A stretch of 64,000 bases of DNA, taken from the NCBI RefSeq assembly GCF_039830095.1, contig NZ_CP142435.1, positions 1,736,001 to 1,800,000 of the forward strand, in the 5' to 3' direction. Shown one piece after another: positions 8,916 to 19,825 of this stretch. The DNA is from Dolosigranulum savutiense. Its GTDB lineage: Bacteria > Bacillota > Bacilli > Lactobacillales > Carnobacteriaceae_A. The number at the start of each line of letters is the position of its first letter. Position 1 is the stretch's first letter. Under the pieces are notes generated by a model. It ran no database searches. It was not told where the DNA came from and saw nothing but the letters and a program-made list of their open reading frames with translations. The translations under genes were made by a program, and so were the position numbers.

Positions 8916-10538
8916 ATGAAAGATAAGTTTATGGACGTCTTGCAACGGTTAGGACGTACCTTTATGATGCCGATTGCGTTGCTACCTATTGCTGGTTTAA
9001 TGCTGGGAATTGGTGCTTCACTGACGGGAGAGGCATTCGTTGAGTTGTATAGTTTGGAGGGTATTTTAGGTAAAGGAACGATCTTGAATAGTTTCTTATC
9101 TATTCTCTCAGATGCGGGAGAAGTTATCTTCGCGAACTTACCACTCTTCTTCGCGATTGCAGTCGGAATGGGCTTGGCAAAAGCGGCGAAAGAAGTAGCA
9201 GCGTTCTCTGGAGCAGTTGCTTACTTCGTGATGTATGCAACGATGACAAGTACGTTGGAGCACTTCGGTAATGTGGAGGAATTGAAAGAAGTTCCGGGGT
9301 TAATCAGCACGGTTGTTGGCTTCGAGAACACAATGAATACGGGTGTGTTTGGTGCAGTTATTATCGGGTTAGTTGTTGTATGGTTGCATAATAAATATTA
9401 TAAAATTGAAATGCCTGATGCACTATCATTCTTCGCGGGGACGCGTTTTGTACCGATTGTTTCTGCCTTAGCTGGGGTAGTACTTGGGATGGTTTTTGCC
9501 TTCGTATGGCCATATATCGGAATGGGGATTGCTTGGTTAGGAACAGCAGTCGCTAGCTTAGGATATGTGGGAACCTTCTTGTACGGATTGATTTACCGTG
9601 CGTTGATTCCAACAGGGCTACACCACGTCTTCTACTTACCATTCTGGCAAACAGCACTAGGTGGAACAGCTGAAGTAGCTGGTCAAATGGTTGAAGGGGC
9701 ACAAAATATTGTCTTCGCGCAATTAGCAGCGGGAGAACCTGTTTCTTATGAAGCAGCTCGATTCTTCTCGGGACAGTTCCCATTCATGATCTTTGGTTTC
9801 CCAGCAGCGGCTTTTGCAATGTATCAGACAGCCAAAGAAGACCGTAAAGCGGATGTAAAAGGGCTCTTATTTTCAAGTTCTCTAACTTCTATCTTTACTG
9901 GGATTACGGAACCGATTGAGTTCTCTATTCTGTTTGCGTCACCACTCTTATACTTCGGAGTGCATGTTGTTTTAGCAGCCTTCTCACATGTGTTGATGCA
10001 CATCTTACAAGTTGGTGTCGGATTAACTTTCTCTGGTGGATTTATTGATTTCTTCTTCTACGGAATCTTACCAGGTCAGGCGATGACGAACTGGATGCCT
10101 GTGGTGCTAGTTGGTCTAGTCTACGGTGTCTTGTACTACACGATTTTCCGTATTTTGATTGTGAAGTTAGATCTGAAAACACCAGGTCGTGAAGATGAAA
10201 CTCAAGAATCAAAATTGTACACGAAAGCAGACTACAAAGAGCAACAAGCTCAAAAAGAAAACGCAGCAGCAGCTGGTTACACAGAACAATCTGTTGATGT
10301 GGTGGCTGGTTTAGGTGGCCCAGATAACTTAGAAGATGTCGGTAACTGTGCGACACGCTTGCGTGTAACTGTGAAAGATGGCGAAAAAGTTGATCAAGGG
10401 TTATTGAAATCAACCGGTGCTTCTGGTGTGGTCGTAAAAGGAAAGAACGTTCAAGTAATCTACGGACCAAAAGTCGCCAACGTCAAATCAAATGTAGATG
10501 AATATCTAACTGCAATCGGTAAAATGCCGAATGCTTAA
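8916..10538 (+). CDS. PTS glucose/maltose-family EIICB transporter
   Basis: This is a 540-residue phosphotransferase-system permease that imports and phosphorylates a sugar of the glucose/maltose/GlcNAc superfamily. The membrane EIIC part spans about residues 1-430 and includes LIPTGLHHVFYLPFW and GITEPIEF, the sugar-site loops of this family. A charged linker leads to an EIIB domain with the phosphorylated cysteine C478 in VGNCATRLRV. No EIIA domain is fused, so it must use an EIIA made elsewhere. I start it at the ATG preceded by AAAGGAAG (8900-8907). The open frame extends 26 codons further, across the promoter, with unlikely cysteine-rich sequence. Sequence similarity favours glucose or maltose but does not settle the substrate. 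The gene is followed by a terminator and is probably monocistronic. Confidence 0.88.
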   Translation: MKDKFMDVLQRLGRTFMMPIALLPIAGLMLGIGASLTGEAFVELYSLEGILGKGTILNSFLSILSDAGEVIFANLPLFFAIAVGMGLAKAAKEVAAFSGAVAYFVMYATMTSTLEHFGNVEELKEVPGLISTVVGFENTMNTGVFGAVIIGLVVVWLHNKYYKIEMPDALSFFAGTRFVPIVSALAGVVLGMVFAFVWPYIGMGIAWLGTAVASLGYVGTFLYGLIYRALIPTGLHHVFYLPFWQTALGGTAEVAGQMVEGAQNIVFAQLAAGEPVSYEAARFFSGQFPFMIFGFPAAAFAMYQTAKEDRKADVKGLLFSSSLTSIFTGITEPIEFSILFASPLLYFGVHVVLAAFSHVLMHILQVGVGLTFSGGFIDFFFYGILPGQAMTNWMPVVLVGLVYGVLYYTIFRILIVKLDLKTPGREDETQESKLYTKADYKEQQAQKENAAAAGYTEQSVDVVAGLGGPDNLEDVGNCATRLRVTVKDGEKVDQGLLKSTGASGVVVKGKNVQVIYGPKVANVKSNVDEYLTAIGKMPNA

Positions 10539-10550
10539 TAACGAAAGAGG

Positions 10551-10580
10551 GATCACCGAGTTAATCGGTGGTCTTTTTTT
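10551..10580 (+). terminator. Rho-independent terminator of the PTS gene
   Basis: GATCACCGA (10551-10559) pairs with TCGGTGGTC (10565-10573) around a short loop and is followed by seven T residues. Confidence 0.88.
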
Positions 10581-10634
10581 GGTGGAAGAAACAGGATTCA
10601 TTCGCTAGAAAATGAAATCTTGATGATAATGTGT

Positions 10635-10640
10635 TATAAT
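10635..10640 (+). promoter_or_regulatory. Promoter -10 box for the glucosaminidase gene
   Basis: TGT-TATAAT is an extended -10 element, with ATGAAA at 10612-10617 as a weak -35 seventeen bases upstream. It likely drives the glucosaminidase gene and the following TIM-barrel and ATP-grasp genes. Confidence 0.55.
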
Positions 10641-10704
10641 GAAAAAGACTTTGTAAAAGCGTAGGGTTATAAATGATGCGCACTGATTGTAGAGGAGGAG
10701 TTAG

Positions 10705-11328
10705 ATGGCTCGACATCACCAGAAACATTATCAACATCAATTGGTCTATGCTATTTTAATGTTCTCGATGTTAACGATTGGGGCTTTCATTTATTTTGGG
10801 TCGCGGGCAGTGTTACCGACGACTGAGATGAATACCGAGATGAATATCGATACACCTTTACAAGAAACAGTGGGAGAGCAGCAAGCTTTTATCAATGAAT
10901 TAGCTCCCAAAGCTCAGGAGATTCAACGGACGTACAATATCTTGCCAAGTATTATTATTGCTCAAGGTATTCTTGAATCGGACTGGGGCAAGAGTGGGTT
11001 AGCTCAGAAGGAGAATAACTACTTTGGTATTAAAGGTGGCGACGGATCACCGACCTATCAGACACAGGAATATACCGGGCAGTGGGAGACGGTTGATGAA
11101 CCGTTTAGAAGCTATGACTCGATGGAAGAATCCATGGTTGATCACGCTAAGTTGCTCTATTATGGGACAACTTGGAATCATCAGCAATACCAGAGTGTTC
11201 TTGAAGCGACTCATTATGAAGAAGCAGCGCATGCCTTACAAGCATCTGGTTATGCTACTGATCCTCATTATGCTGAAAAACTAATTAAATTAATTGAGAC
11301 CTACCATCTTAACCAGTACGATGGTTAG
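10705..11328 (+). CDS. Membrane-anchored N-acetylglucosaminidase (GH73 family)
   Basis: The 207-residue protein cleaves peptidoglycan glycan strands, most likely as an endo-beta-N-acetylglucosaminidase. A basic, histidine-rich N-terminus and one hydrophobic segment (about 13-32) anchor it in the membrane with the enzyme outside. The GH73 domain (about 60-205) contains the general acid E91 in GILESDWGKSGLA, then NNYFGIKG and ASGYATDPHYAEKL, all typical of the family. A strong AGGAGG site precedes the ATG. The next gene follows after 14 bases, so they are probably co-transcribed although functionally unrelated. A larger LysM-bearing GH73 enzyme is encoded at 40801, so this strain has at least two such autolysins. 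Confidence 0.87.
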   Translation: MARHHQKHYQHQLVYAILMFSMLTIGAFIYFGSRAVLPTTEMNTEMNIDTPLQETVGEQQAFINELAPKAQEIQRTYNILPSIIIAQGILESDWGKSGLAQKENNYFGIKGGDGSPTYQTQEYTGQWETVDEPFRSYDSMEESMVDHAKLLYYGTTWNHQQYQSVLEATHYEEAAHALQASGYATDPHYAEKLIKLIETYHLNQYDG

Positions 11329-11342
11329 GGAAGGAGACAAAG

Positions 11343-12074
11343 ATGACAAAAAGTGCGAATCAATCGAATCAAAAGCGAACGAAAAAATTTGTTCCCGAAG
11401 TGACGACTATTTTGCGTCGGGATTACGTGAAGGTGCCTGATGTAATAAAGGATTCATCAGGGATTCTGATTAATGGAAAACGAATCAAATCGCTCCTATT
11501 CACGACGGATATTGCTATTGTGCTCAATAATAATGCGGATGCTGTCTTGGCGGTATATCCATTCACGCCTCATCCAGCTATTATTCAAGCCATTACGGCA
11601 ACGTCTAACATTCCAGTATTGGCTGGAGTTGGTGGAGGAACGACACAAGGGAAGCGTTCAGGGAATATGGCATTATTCGCTGAGGCACATGGTTGTCAGG
11701 CAGTGGTTCTAAACTCACCGACGCCGATTGAAACCATTGCATACGTGAATGAAATTATTGATATTCCGATTATTAAGACCGTGGTGTCAGAATATACGGA
11801 TATTCAGGAAAATATTGATGCAGGAGTCGATATTGTCAGTGTGTCTGGTGCGGCTAAGACTGCTCAAATCGTCCGAGCGATTCGCCAAAAGTATCCAGAA
11901 CTACCTATCATTGCAACAGGTGGTCCGACTGAAGCGGATATTAGAGAAACTATTGCTGCAGGAGCTAATGCGATTACGTATACGCCACCGTCAAATGGTG
12001 AATTATTTAGTAAAAAAATGAAAAAGTATCGTAAGATTGAAAAAGATGATTATATGAACCAAGATGCAGAATAA
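11343..12074 (+). CDS. Conserved TIM-barrel protein of unknown function
   Basis: The 243-residue protein shows the alternating strand-helix pattern of a (beta/alpha)8 barrel. PIIATGGPTEADIRETIAAGANAITYTPPS near the C-terminus (about 195-222) resembles the phosphate-binding strands 7 and 8 of ribulose-phosphate or nucleotide-binding barrels, and VLAGVGGGTTQGKRSG provides another glycine-rich loop. Similar proteins in Lactobacillales are usually labelled only as hydrolase or beta/alpha-barrel protein. The gene lies 14 bases after the glucosaminidase and 34 bases before a PurK-like ATP-grasp gene. The pair may act on the same small molecule, which I cannot name. Start chosen by GGAAGGAG just upstream. 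Confidence 0.6.
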   Translation: MTKSANQSNQKRTKKFVPEVTTILRRDYVKVPDVIKDSSGILINGKRIKSLLFTTDIAIVLNNNADAVLAVYPFTPHPAIIQAITATSNIPVLAGVGGGTTQGKRSGNMALFAEAHGCQAVVLNSPTPIETIAYVNEIIDIPIIKTVVSEYTDIQENIDAGVDIVSVSGAAKTAQIVRAIRQKYPELPIIATGGPTEADIRETIAAGANAITYTPPSNGELFSKKMKKYRKIEKDDYMNQDAE

Positions 12075-12108
12075 TTAGTGAGAAGGAACGTAACTGAAAG
12101 GAGATATT

Positions 12109-13260
12109 ATGAGCAATTATTTAAGTCCTAGAAGTAGTGTTGGTATTATTGGGACAAATGAACAAGCCTATCAATTAGCTCTAGCTGCTAAGAAGTTGGG
12201 TTATCGGGTCAATGTCTTAGGGACGTCTATGTATAGTTTAGTACAAGCGGAAGCGGATCAATATTTCATCGTGGAATCGATGCAGGATCAACGTGCATTC
12301 AAGAAGTTAGCCCAAGTAAGCGACGTTGTATTATACACGAATGAAAATTTTCCTAACCAGTTTATTAAATTGATGAGTCAGTTCGCCCATGTCCCTCAGA
12401 GTGAGGATGTGCATTTCTTCACAACAGATCGTTCAGTTCAGAGTGTGATGTTAGAAGGAAGCGGTCTAGACTTATATCCGTATAGTTTAGCGGTCACTAT
12501 TGAAGATGTGCGAGAGGCATTGATTAGTTTTGATCGTCCGTGTACGATTCGAACGGCATTAAGTGTTCCTCACAAGCCGGCGATCGAGCTAGCATCTGAA
12601 GCAGATTTAGACACAGCTGAAGCATTACTCGCGTATGGTCCGTGTATTGTGGAACCGATCCAAGAACAGGTGCGCCGAATTGTTATTACATCGATTAAAG
12701 ATGATGCGGGTGAATTTATGCACTTCCCTATTAGCGCGATCAGTATCGATGATGAAACTAAAGGATTTGTCAGTGCGCCTGCACAATTAGAGGAAGCTAC
12801 AGCGCAATTGATGGAGCAAGCAACTGAAGGAATCGGTCAGATGAATGATTTTGTTGGTTTATTTTCGGTTGAATATGCCTTGACAGAAGACGACACCTTC
12901 TATATCAAAGCGGTTACTAATTATCCGCATCAAGCATTGGACCATACGCTTAAGTCACATACATTCTCGACGTATGAAGCGATGATTCGTCTGGCAGTTG
13001 GTTTGCCTTTGAACCCATTCAGTCAACCTTTGGCTAATCTGATTTACTGGCGCTTCAATGAGAAGCAACTCCATATGGTAGAAGAGAAACTGCAGACCAA
13101 TACTAGTACAGATGTTGTTTTTTATCCGAATTATCTTGATGAAAGAAACGATCTCTATGATGCAGTTGGACATGTCTTTATGCATCAGTCGGCTAAGGTG
13201 TCACCATCAAAGCAGGACCAACATGATGAACAAGCAAGTACAGATCAATCTGAAGAATAA
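12109..13260 (+). CDS. PurK-like ATP-grasp protein
   Basis: The 383-residue protein begins with a dinucleotide-like fold (SSVGIIGTNEQAYQLALAAKKLGYRVNVLG) matching the N-terminus of PurK, the N5-carboxyaminoimidazole ribonucleotide synthase. An ATP-grasp-like centre and a PurK-type C-terminal part follow (YIKAVTNYPHQALDHTLKSHTFSTYEAMIRLAVGLPL). The usual PurK motifs are altered: GGGQLGRM is replaced by GTNEQAYQ, and the acidic metal-binding pair is unclear. No other purine genes are nearby. I therefore regard it as a divergent paralogue whose activity may differ from PurK. It ends in a low-complexity acidic/glutamine tail. It lies 34 bases after the TIM-barrel gene with its own GAAAGGAG site and is probably in one operon with it. 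Confidence 0.6.
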   Translation: MSNYLSPRSSVGIIGTNEQAYQLALAAKKLGYRVNVLGTSMYSLVQAEADQYFIVESMQDQRAFKKLAQVSDVVLYTNENFPNQFIKLMSQFAHVPQSEDVHFFTTDRSVQSVMLEGSGLDLYPYSLAVTIEDVREALISFDRPCTIRTALSVPHKPAIELASEADLDTAEALLAYGPCIVEPIQEQVRRIVITSIKDDAGEFMHFPISAISIDDETKGFVSAPAQLEEATAQLMEQATEGIGQMNDFVGLFSVEYALTEDDTFYIKAVTNYPHQALDHTLKSHTFSTYEAMIRLAVGLPLNPFSQPLANLIYWRFNEKQLHMVEEKLQTNTSTDVVFYPNYLDERNDLYDAVGHVFMHQSAKVSPSKQDQHDEQASTDQSEE

Positions 13261-13323
13261 ATAATAATTCCTATTGCTGTAAACACCTATGAATAATAAA
13301 AAGTGATGGTAGGGAGAATTGTT

Positions 13324-13977
13324 ATGGTCAGGAACAAAAGATTAGAGAACAAAGCGTACAACTATATTGAACAAAAAATTAAAGCCAAAGAATGGCGTCC
13401 TAAAGAGCACCTAAAGGAAATGGAATTAGCACAAGAGCTTAATATGAGTCGAACGCCGATCCGGAATGCCTTGAAGCGGTTGGAGCAGGAACGGGTGATT
13501 CGGATTGAGCCTTATAAGGGTGCGGTTATTTTGGAGCCTAAGGTGGATAAAGAAGCTTTTCAAGAGCGAACGCAATTTTTGGAATTAATTATTACGTATC
13601 ACTTCCAGAAGTTGGAGTTGCGGGAGCAAGATTATCAGAATGACGAACTTGATGTGATGCTGGAAAAACTGGAGCAATTGATCACAAAAAAGGATGCAGA
13701 ACAAACGTTTGAAGACTATGAGATTGATGTCTGGCTGGTCATCTTAAAGTATTGTGAGAATAATTATATGCGGAATTCTATCGTGACCGCTTTGCGTGAG
13801 ATTTTTCCGAGTCGCGGACATATTCATAATATATTAGTGAGTTCACGTCAGGAGAAGGTTAGTCATTATCAGAAGATGATTGATTTCTTGAAGGCGGGGA
13901 ATTATCCGTATGCACGGCGGGAAGTTCGTATTTTAATTAACAAGTTAAATATGAATGTCCTGCAAGGTGTATCGTAA
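13324..13977 (+). CDS. GntR-family transcriptional regulator
   Basis: The 217-residue protein has an N-terminal winged helix of GntR type (about 6-70): ENKAYNYIEQKIKAKEW, then LAQELNMSRTPIRNALKRLEQERVI as recognition region. An all-helical C-terminal domain resembles the FadR/FCD group, but the metal-binding histidines are not clearly present. I chose the ATG seven bases after AGGGAG; the open frame starts seven codons earlier at a position without a ribosome binding site. It might control the PTS gene upstream, whose promoter carries a palindrome, or the PurK-like pair, but this is only proximity. The effector is unknown. Confidence 0.75.
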   Translation: MVRNKRLENKAYNYIEQKIKAKEWRPKEHLKEMELAQELNMSRTPIRNALKRLEQERVIRIEPYKGAVILEPKVDKEAFQERTQFLELIITYHFQKLELREQDYQNDELDVMLEKLEQLITKKDAEQTFEDYEIDVWLVILKYCENNYMRNSIVTALREIFPSRGHIHNILVSSRQEKVSHYQKMIDFLKAGNYPYARREVRILINKLNMNVLQGVS

Positions 13978-13984
13978 GATGAAG

Positions 13985-14013
13985 AGAGCATCCATTATGG
14001 GTGTTCTTTTTGT
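13985..14013 (+). terminator. Rho-independent terminator after the GntR gene
   Basis: AGAGCATCCA pairs with TGGGTGTTCT (two G-U pairs) around a short loop, followed by a run of T. Confidence 0.72.
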
Positions 14014-14074
14014 GTTAAATGGTGTGAGCTAGATGGAGTTGGCTATTAGGCTATCATCTATGCTAGTTTTCATG

Positions 14075-14080
14075 TATAAT
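14075..14080 (+). promoter_or_regulatory. Possible -10 box for the pcrA operon
   Basis: TATAAT lies about 28 bases before the pcrA start, after the terminator of the preceding gene. No good -35 is visible. It would drive pcrA-ligA-camS-gatCAB. Confidence 0.4.
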
Positions 14081-14107
14081 GGGAGAGTATGAGGTTTAGA
14101 AAGGATG

Positions 14108-16321
14108 ATGAGCTTGGTTCTGAAACGTGACATTATTAGCGGTATGAATCCGAAGCAAAAAGAAGCCGTCTTACATACTGAAGGGCCACTGCTGATTATG
14201 GCAGGTGCTGGATCAGGAAAAACGCGAGCGGTCACGCACCGAATTGCTTACTTAATCCAAGAAAAAGGGGTTAATCCATATAATATTTTGGCGATTACCT
14301 TTACGAATAAAGCAGCATCAGAGATGAAGGAACGGGTACAATCACTCGTGGAAGATGGCGGGAGCGAGGTTTGGATTTCGACCTTCCACTCATTATGTGT
14401 GCGTATTTTACGCCGGGAAGCGGATCATATCGGTTATCAACGGGCCTTCACGATTGCCGATACAAGCGAACGCAAAACATTGATGAAGCGGATTTTGAAA
14501 GAATTAAACTTAGATAGTAAGCAGTTTTCGCCGAAAGCGATCTTAGCCAGCATTAGTCAGGCGAAGAATGAATTGATCGATGAGAAGCTGTATGCGGAGC
14601 AAGCGTCTGATTATTGGACAGAGACGGTAGCCGAGTGTTACCAGATGTACCAACGCGAGCTACGTCAGGCAGAAATTATGGACTTCGATGACTTGATTAT
14701 GCAAACGGTACGCTTATTCAAGGAACATAGAGATGTCTTGGGTCACTATCAGACCCGGTTTCAGTATATTCATGTTGATGAATATCAGGATACGAACCAT
14801 GCGCAGTATGCGTTAGTTCAGTTGCTTGCTGATCGCCTGAAAAATATTTGTGTAGTGGGTGATGCTGACCAGAGTATTTATGGTTGGCGTGGCGCAGATA
14901 TGGAAAATATTTTAAACTTCGAAAAAGATTATCCCGAAGCGAGAACAATTTTGTTGGATCAAAATTATCGCTCAACCAAACGAATTCTTCAAGCAGCCAA
15001 TGATGTTATTGTGAACAACTTAAATCGTCGTGAGAAAAATCTTTGGACAGACAATCCAGAAGGGGAAAAAATTACGATTTATAGTGCGGATACTGAACGG
15101 GAAGAAGCGCGGTTTGTTGCTTCAACGATAAAAGAGAAAATGGCGGAAAATAGCCAGTTGAGTTATCATGATTTTGCGGTACTGTACCGAACAAACGCAA
15201 TGAGTCGTGTGGTTGAGGAGACATTCGTTCAATCTAATATGCCTTATAATATCGTTGGTGGAACAGGTTATTACGATCGAAAAGAAATTAGAGATTTAAT
15301 TGCTTATTTAACTTTAATTGTGAACCCAGCTGATATGATGAGTTTTAATCGGATTGTGAATGAGCCGAAACGTGGTATTGGGCAAGCAACGCTCGATAAA
15401 CTTGCTTTAGCAGCGGAAGAGATGGGCTGGAGCCTGTATGAAACAGCGCTGAATGCGATGCATACCAATCTTTCCGCGCGAGCAAGTGGTAATTTAGAAG
15501 CTTTTGCGCGAATGATTGCGGTGTTGCGTCAATTAGCCGATGACGTGTCGATCACAGAATTAGTGGAAGCTGTATTGGATAAGACGGGCTATATCGAGCA
15601 GTTAGAACAAGAGCGATCACTAGAGGCAGACGCCCGCATTGAGAACTTAAAAGAGTTCTATTCAGTGACGAAGCAATTCGATGAATCAGACCGTGAAGAC
15701 AAGAGTTTACTCGCCTTCTTAACGGATTTATCCTTATTGAGTCCAGTTGATGAAGTGCCGATTGATGAGAGTGAAGTGACCTTGATGACGATGCATGCGG
15801 CAAAGGGGCTAGAGTTTTCGTATGTCTTCATTGTTGGGATGGAAGAGAGTATCTTCCCATTGTCCCGGGCAGAAGACGGGGATGAACTAGAAGAAGAACG
15901 ACGCTTAGCTTATGTGGGGATTACGCGAGCAGAACAGGCTTTGTACTTAACGCATGCACGAGCTCGTCAGCTCTATGGTCAAACAAGACGTAATCCGAAG
16001 TCGCGCTTCTTAGGTGAGATCAATGAAGCTATTGTTGAGAGCAATCAGCTTGATTCAAGCGGTCCGACTGCTATTAAGCAAAAACGTCAAAGCTTTTTTA
16101 GTCCGTCTAAAGCTCATCAGAAGCGTAGAAAAATACACCGCTCATCGTCGGCGAATACGGTTAATTGGCGTGTTGGCGATAAAGTGAAGCATCAGAAATG
16201 GCAAGTGGGTACGATTGTGAAGATTAGTGGTGAGGGGAATAACCAAGAATTAGATATTGCCTTCCCTGGTCTAGGCATTAAGACCTTACTCGCCTCATTT
16301 GCCCCGATCGAGAAAGTATAA
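14108..16321 (+). CDS. pcrA: ATP-dependent DNA helicase PcrA
   Basis: This superfamily 1A 3'-5' helicase acts in DNA repair, clearance of RecA or transcription conflicts, and rolling-circle replication. The Q-motif and Walker A (MAGAGSGKT, residues 31-39) are followed by TFTNKAA, HVDEYQDT, GDADQSIYGWRGA, QNYRST, TMHAAKGLEF and VGITRAEQ, the complete helicase set. The C-terminus (residues about 680-737) has the Tudor-like module WRVGDKVKHQKWQVGTIVKI that contacts RNA polymerase in Bacillus. The length of 737 residues matches Bacillus PcrA. The track of neighbours pcrA-ligA-camS-gatCAB is the same as in staphylococci. Two adjacent ATGs follow GAAAGGATG; I use the second, and the choice matters by one residue only. 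Confidence 0.97.
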   Translation: MSLVLKRDIISGMNPKQKEAVLHTEGPLLIMAGAGSGKTRAVTHRIAYLIQEKGVNPYNILAITFTNKAASEMKERVQSLVEDGGSEVWISTFHSLCVRILRREADHIGYQRAFTIADTSERKTLMKRILKELNLDSKQFSPKAILASISQAKNELIDEKLYAEQASDYWTETVAECYQMYQRELRQAEIMDFDDLIMQTVRLFKEHRDVLGHYQTRFQYIHVDEYQDTNHAQYALVQLLADRLKNICVVGDADQSIYGWRGADMENILNFEKDYPEARTILLDQNYRSTKRILQAANDVIVNNLNRREKNLWTDNPEGEKITIYSADTEREEARFVASTIKEKMAENSQLSYHDFAVLYRTNAMSRVVEETFVQSNMPYNIVGGTGYYDRKEIRDLIAYLTLIVNPADMMSFNRIVNEPKRGIGQATLDKLALAAEEMGWSLYETALNAMHTNLSARASGNLEAFARMIAVLRQLADDVSITELVEAVLDKTGYIEQLEQERSLEADARIENLKEFYSVTKQFDESDREDKSLLAFLTDLSLLSPVDEVPIDESEVTLMTMHAAKGLEFSYVFIVGMEESIFPLSRAEDGDELEEERRLAYVGITRAEQALYLTHARARQLYGQTRRNPKSRFLGEINEAIVESNQLDSSGPTAIKQKRQSFFSPSKAHQKRRKIHRSSSANTVNWRVGDKVKHQKWQVGTIVKISGEGNNQELDIAFPGLGIKTLLASFAPIEKV

Positions 16322-18358
<2,037 letters not shown>

Positions 18359-18379
18359 AGGTAGAAAGGAGTATCATGA

Positions 18380-19486
18380 GTGAGACAATATAAAAAATGG
18401 TTGCCGATTATTGGGGCAACAGTTATCTTAGGAGCCTGTAATGTACTTCCACGTGGTCATGTAGAACGTCAAGCTTCTACCCCAACTAGGCAAGATGCCC
18501 CGATTACGGATGGACAAGTTGTTGTAGACCAACCGCACAATCATTATTACAGACCATTGATAGATGATGAAGGACATTACCCACCTAGTGAAAATAGAGG
18601 GTTAACGTTGACACTCAATTCGGATATTAATTTAAATTTATTTGAAACAGATTTATTACGGTTATCCATGCAACATTTTTCAACGGACCAGTACTTTATT
18701 CAAGAAGGGCAGTTACTGATCGAAGAAACAGTGTCAAATTGGCTAGGACGGGAATCTGAAGATAATCCATCTGGGCTGAATCCACCTGAGGGCGAGGGAG
18801 CTTCACCACTATATTTGGCGTCTATTTTAGAGCATGATTTTTATACCCATAATGGACAAGATTTTGAATTAAGTGGGATGACGATCGGTTTGGCGATGAA
18901 TGGGAGTTATGAGACGGATGAAGGTGTTCAAGAAATTCCGCAAGGTGAGATGATTGAACAAGCACAGCAAATTGCTGGAGCGGTCATAGCTCGTATTCGC
19001 GAGAGCGATAAGATCGGAAGTGTGCCCATTGTCGTCGGGGTGTACGAACAGGCGGATAGCAACGATTTAAGTGGGGGCACGTATATTTTAGAAGGTCTGA
19101 ACCAAGTGGAGTCAGATGAGATTGAGTGGACCACTTTAAATGAAGAGCGCTTGCTTTTCCCGCTAGACGGAGATACTACGGATGAAGGGAATACATTCCG
19201 CAACTTTCAAGAGGATGTCGAGACCGTTTTTCCAAGTCTGAATGGTATCTATGCCCGGGCTCATTATATTGATGAGACGTTAGCCAGCTTAACTATTCAT
19301 GTGACGACTAAATTTTACGGACGTGGCGAAGTGATTGCATTGACTCAGTATTTAGAAACAGCAGCGACTAATCACTTACCAGATCACGCACGGATTCAAA
19401 TAGAAGTTGAGTCACTGAATGGCTTGGAGAGTTTCTTAAATCGTGAAGTCGGCGAAGAACGCTTCAAGTCCCATGTCTTATATTAG
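18380..19486 (+). CDS. camS: CamS-family sex-pheromone lipoprotein
   Basis: The 368-residue lipoprotein belongs to the CamS family found between ligA and gatC in many Firmicutes. The signal peptide MRQYKKWLPIIGATVILGAC has a lipobox ending at C20, so the mature protein is lipid-anchored outside. In enterococci and staphylococci the released signal peptide yields a cAM373-type pheromone that induces plasmid transfer; whether this signal peptide does so is unknown. The mature part contains the conserved blocks GLTLTLNSDINLNLFE, YLASILEHDFYT and GQDFELSGMTIGLAMN. Start codon is GTG, eight bases after AGAAAGGAG. The gene overlaps nothing and is spaced 21 bases from ligA, consistent with operon membership. 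Confidence 0.92.
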   Translation: MRQYKKWLPIIGATVILGACNVLPRGHVERQASTPTRQDAPITDGQVVVDQPHNHYYRPLIDDEGHYPPSENRGLTLTLNSDINLNLFETDLLRLSMQHFSTDQYFIQEGQLLIEETVSNWLGRESEDNPSGLNPPEGEGASPLYLASILEHDFYTHNGQDFELSGMTIGLAMNGSYETDEGVQEIPQGEMIEQAQQIAGAVIARIRESDKIGSVPIVVGVYEQADSNDLSGGTYILEGLNQVESDEIEWTTLNEERLLFPLDGDTTDEGNTFRNFQEDVETVFPSLNGIYARAHYIDETLASLTIHVTTKFYGRGEVIALTQYLETAATNHLPDHARIQIEVESLNGLESFLNREVGEERFKSHVLY

Positions 19487-19519
19487 TGTTAGAATAAATG
19501 AATTACTAGGAGGATAATT

Positions 19520-19825
19520 ATGACAGTTAGTAAAGAAACGATGGAGCAAACCATTCAATTAGCTAAGTTAGACTATCCAGCAGATAAACTGGAATTATTA
19601 ATTGGAGAAATGCAAAGCATTGTAGAATTAGTAGAAATTTTAGATGAATTAGATACGAGCGATGTGAAGCCAACCTATCACGGAATTGATTTGGAATCAG
19701 TGATGCGCGATGATGAAGCAGTCAATGAACTTGATCGTCAAGCATTGCTAGATAATGCACCAGCACAGAAGGATGGCTTTATCCAGGTGCCAAATGTGAT
19801 GAATGATGAAGGAGGACAAGCTTAA
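19520..19825 (+). CDS. gatC: Asp/Glu-tRNA amidotransferase subunit C
   Basis: GatC (101 residues) stabilises the GatAB complex, which converts misacylated Glu-tRNA(Gln) and Asp-tRNA(Asn) into the correct amide forms. The pattern QLAKLDYPADKLELLIGEMQSIVELVEILDELDTSDVKPTYH is typical, including the linker that wraps GatA. AGGAGG lies upstream. Its stop overlaps the gatA start by one base (TAATG), indicating translational coupling. Confidence 0.96.
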   Translation: MTVSKETMEQTIQLAKLDYPADKLELLIGEMQSIVELVEILDELDTSDVKPTYHGIDLESVMRDDEAVNELDRQALLDNAPAQKDGFIQVPNVMNDEGGQA

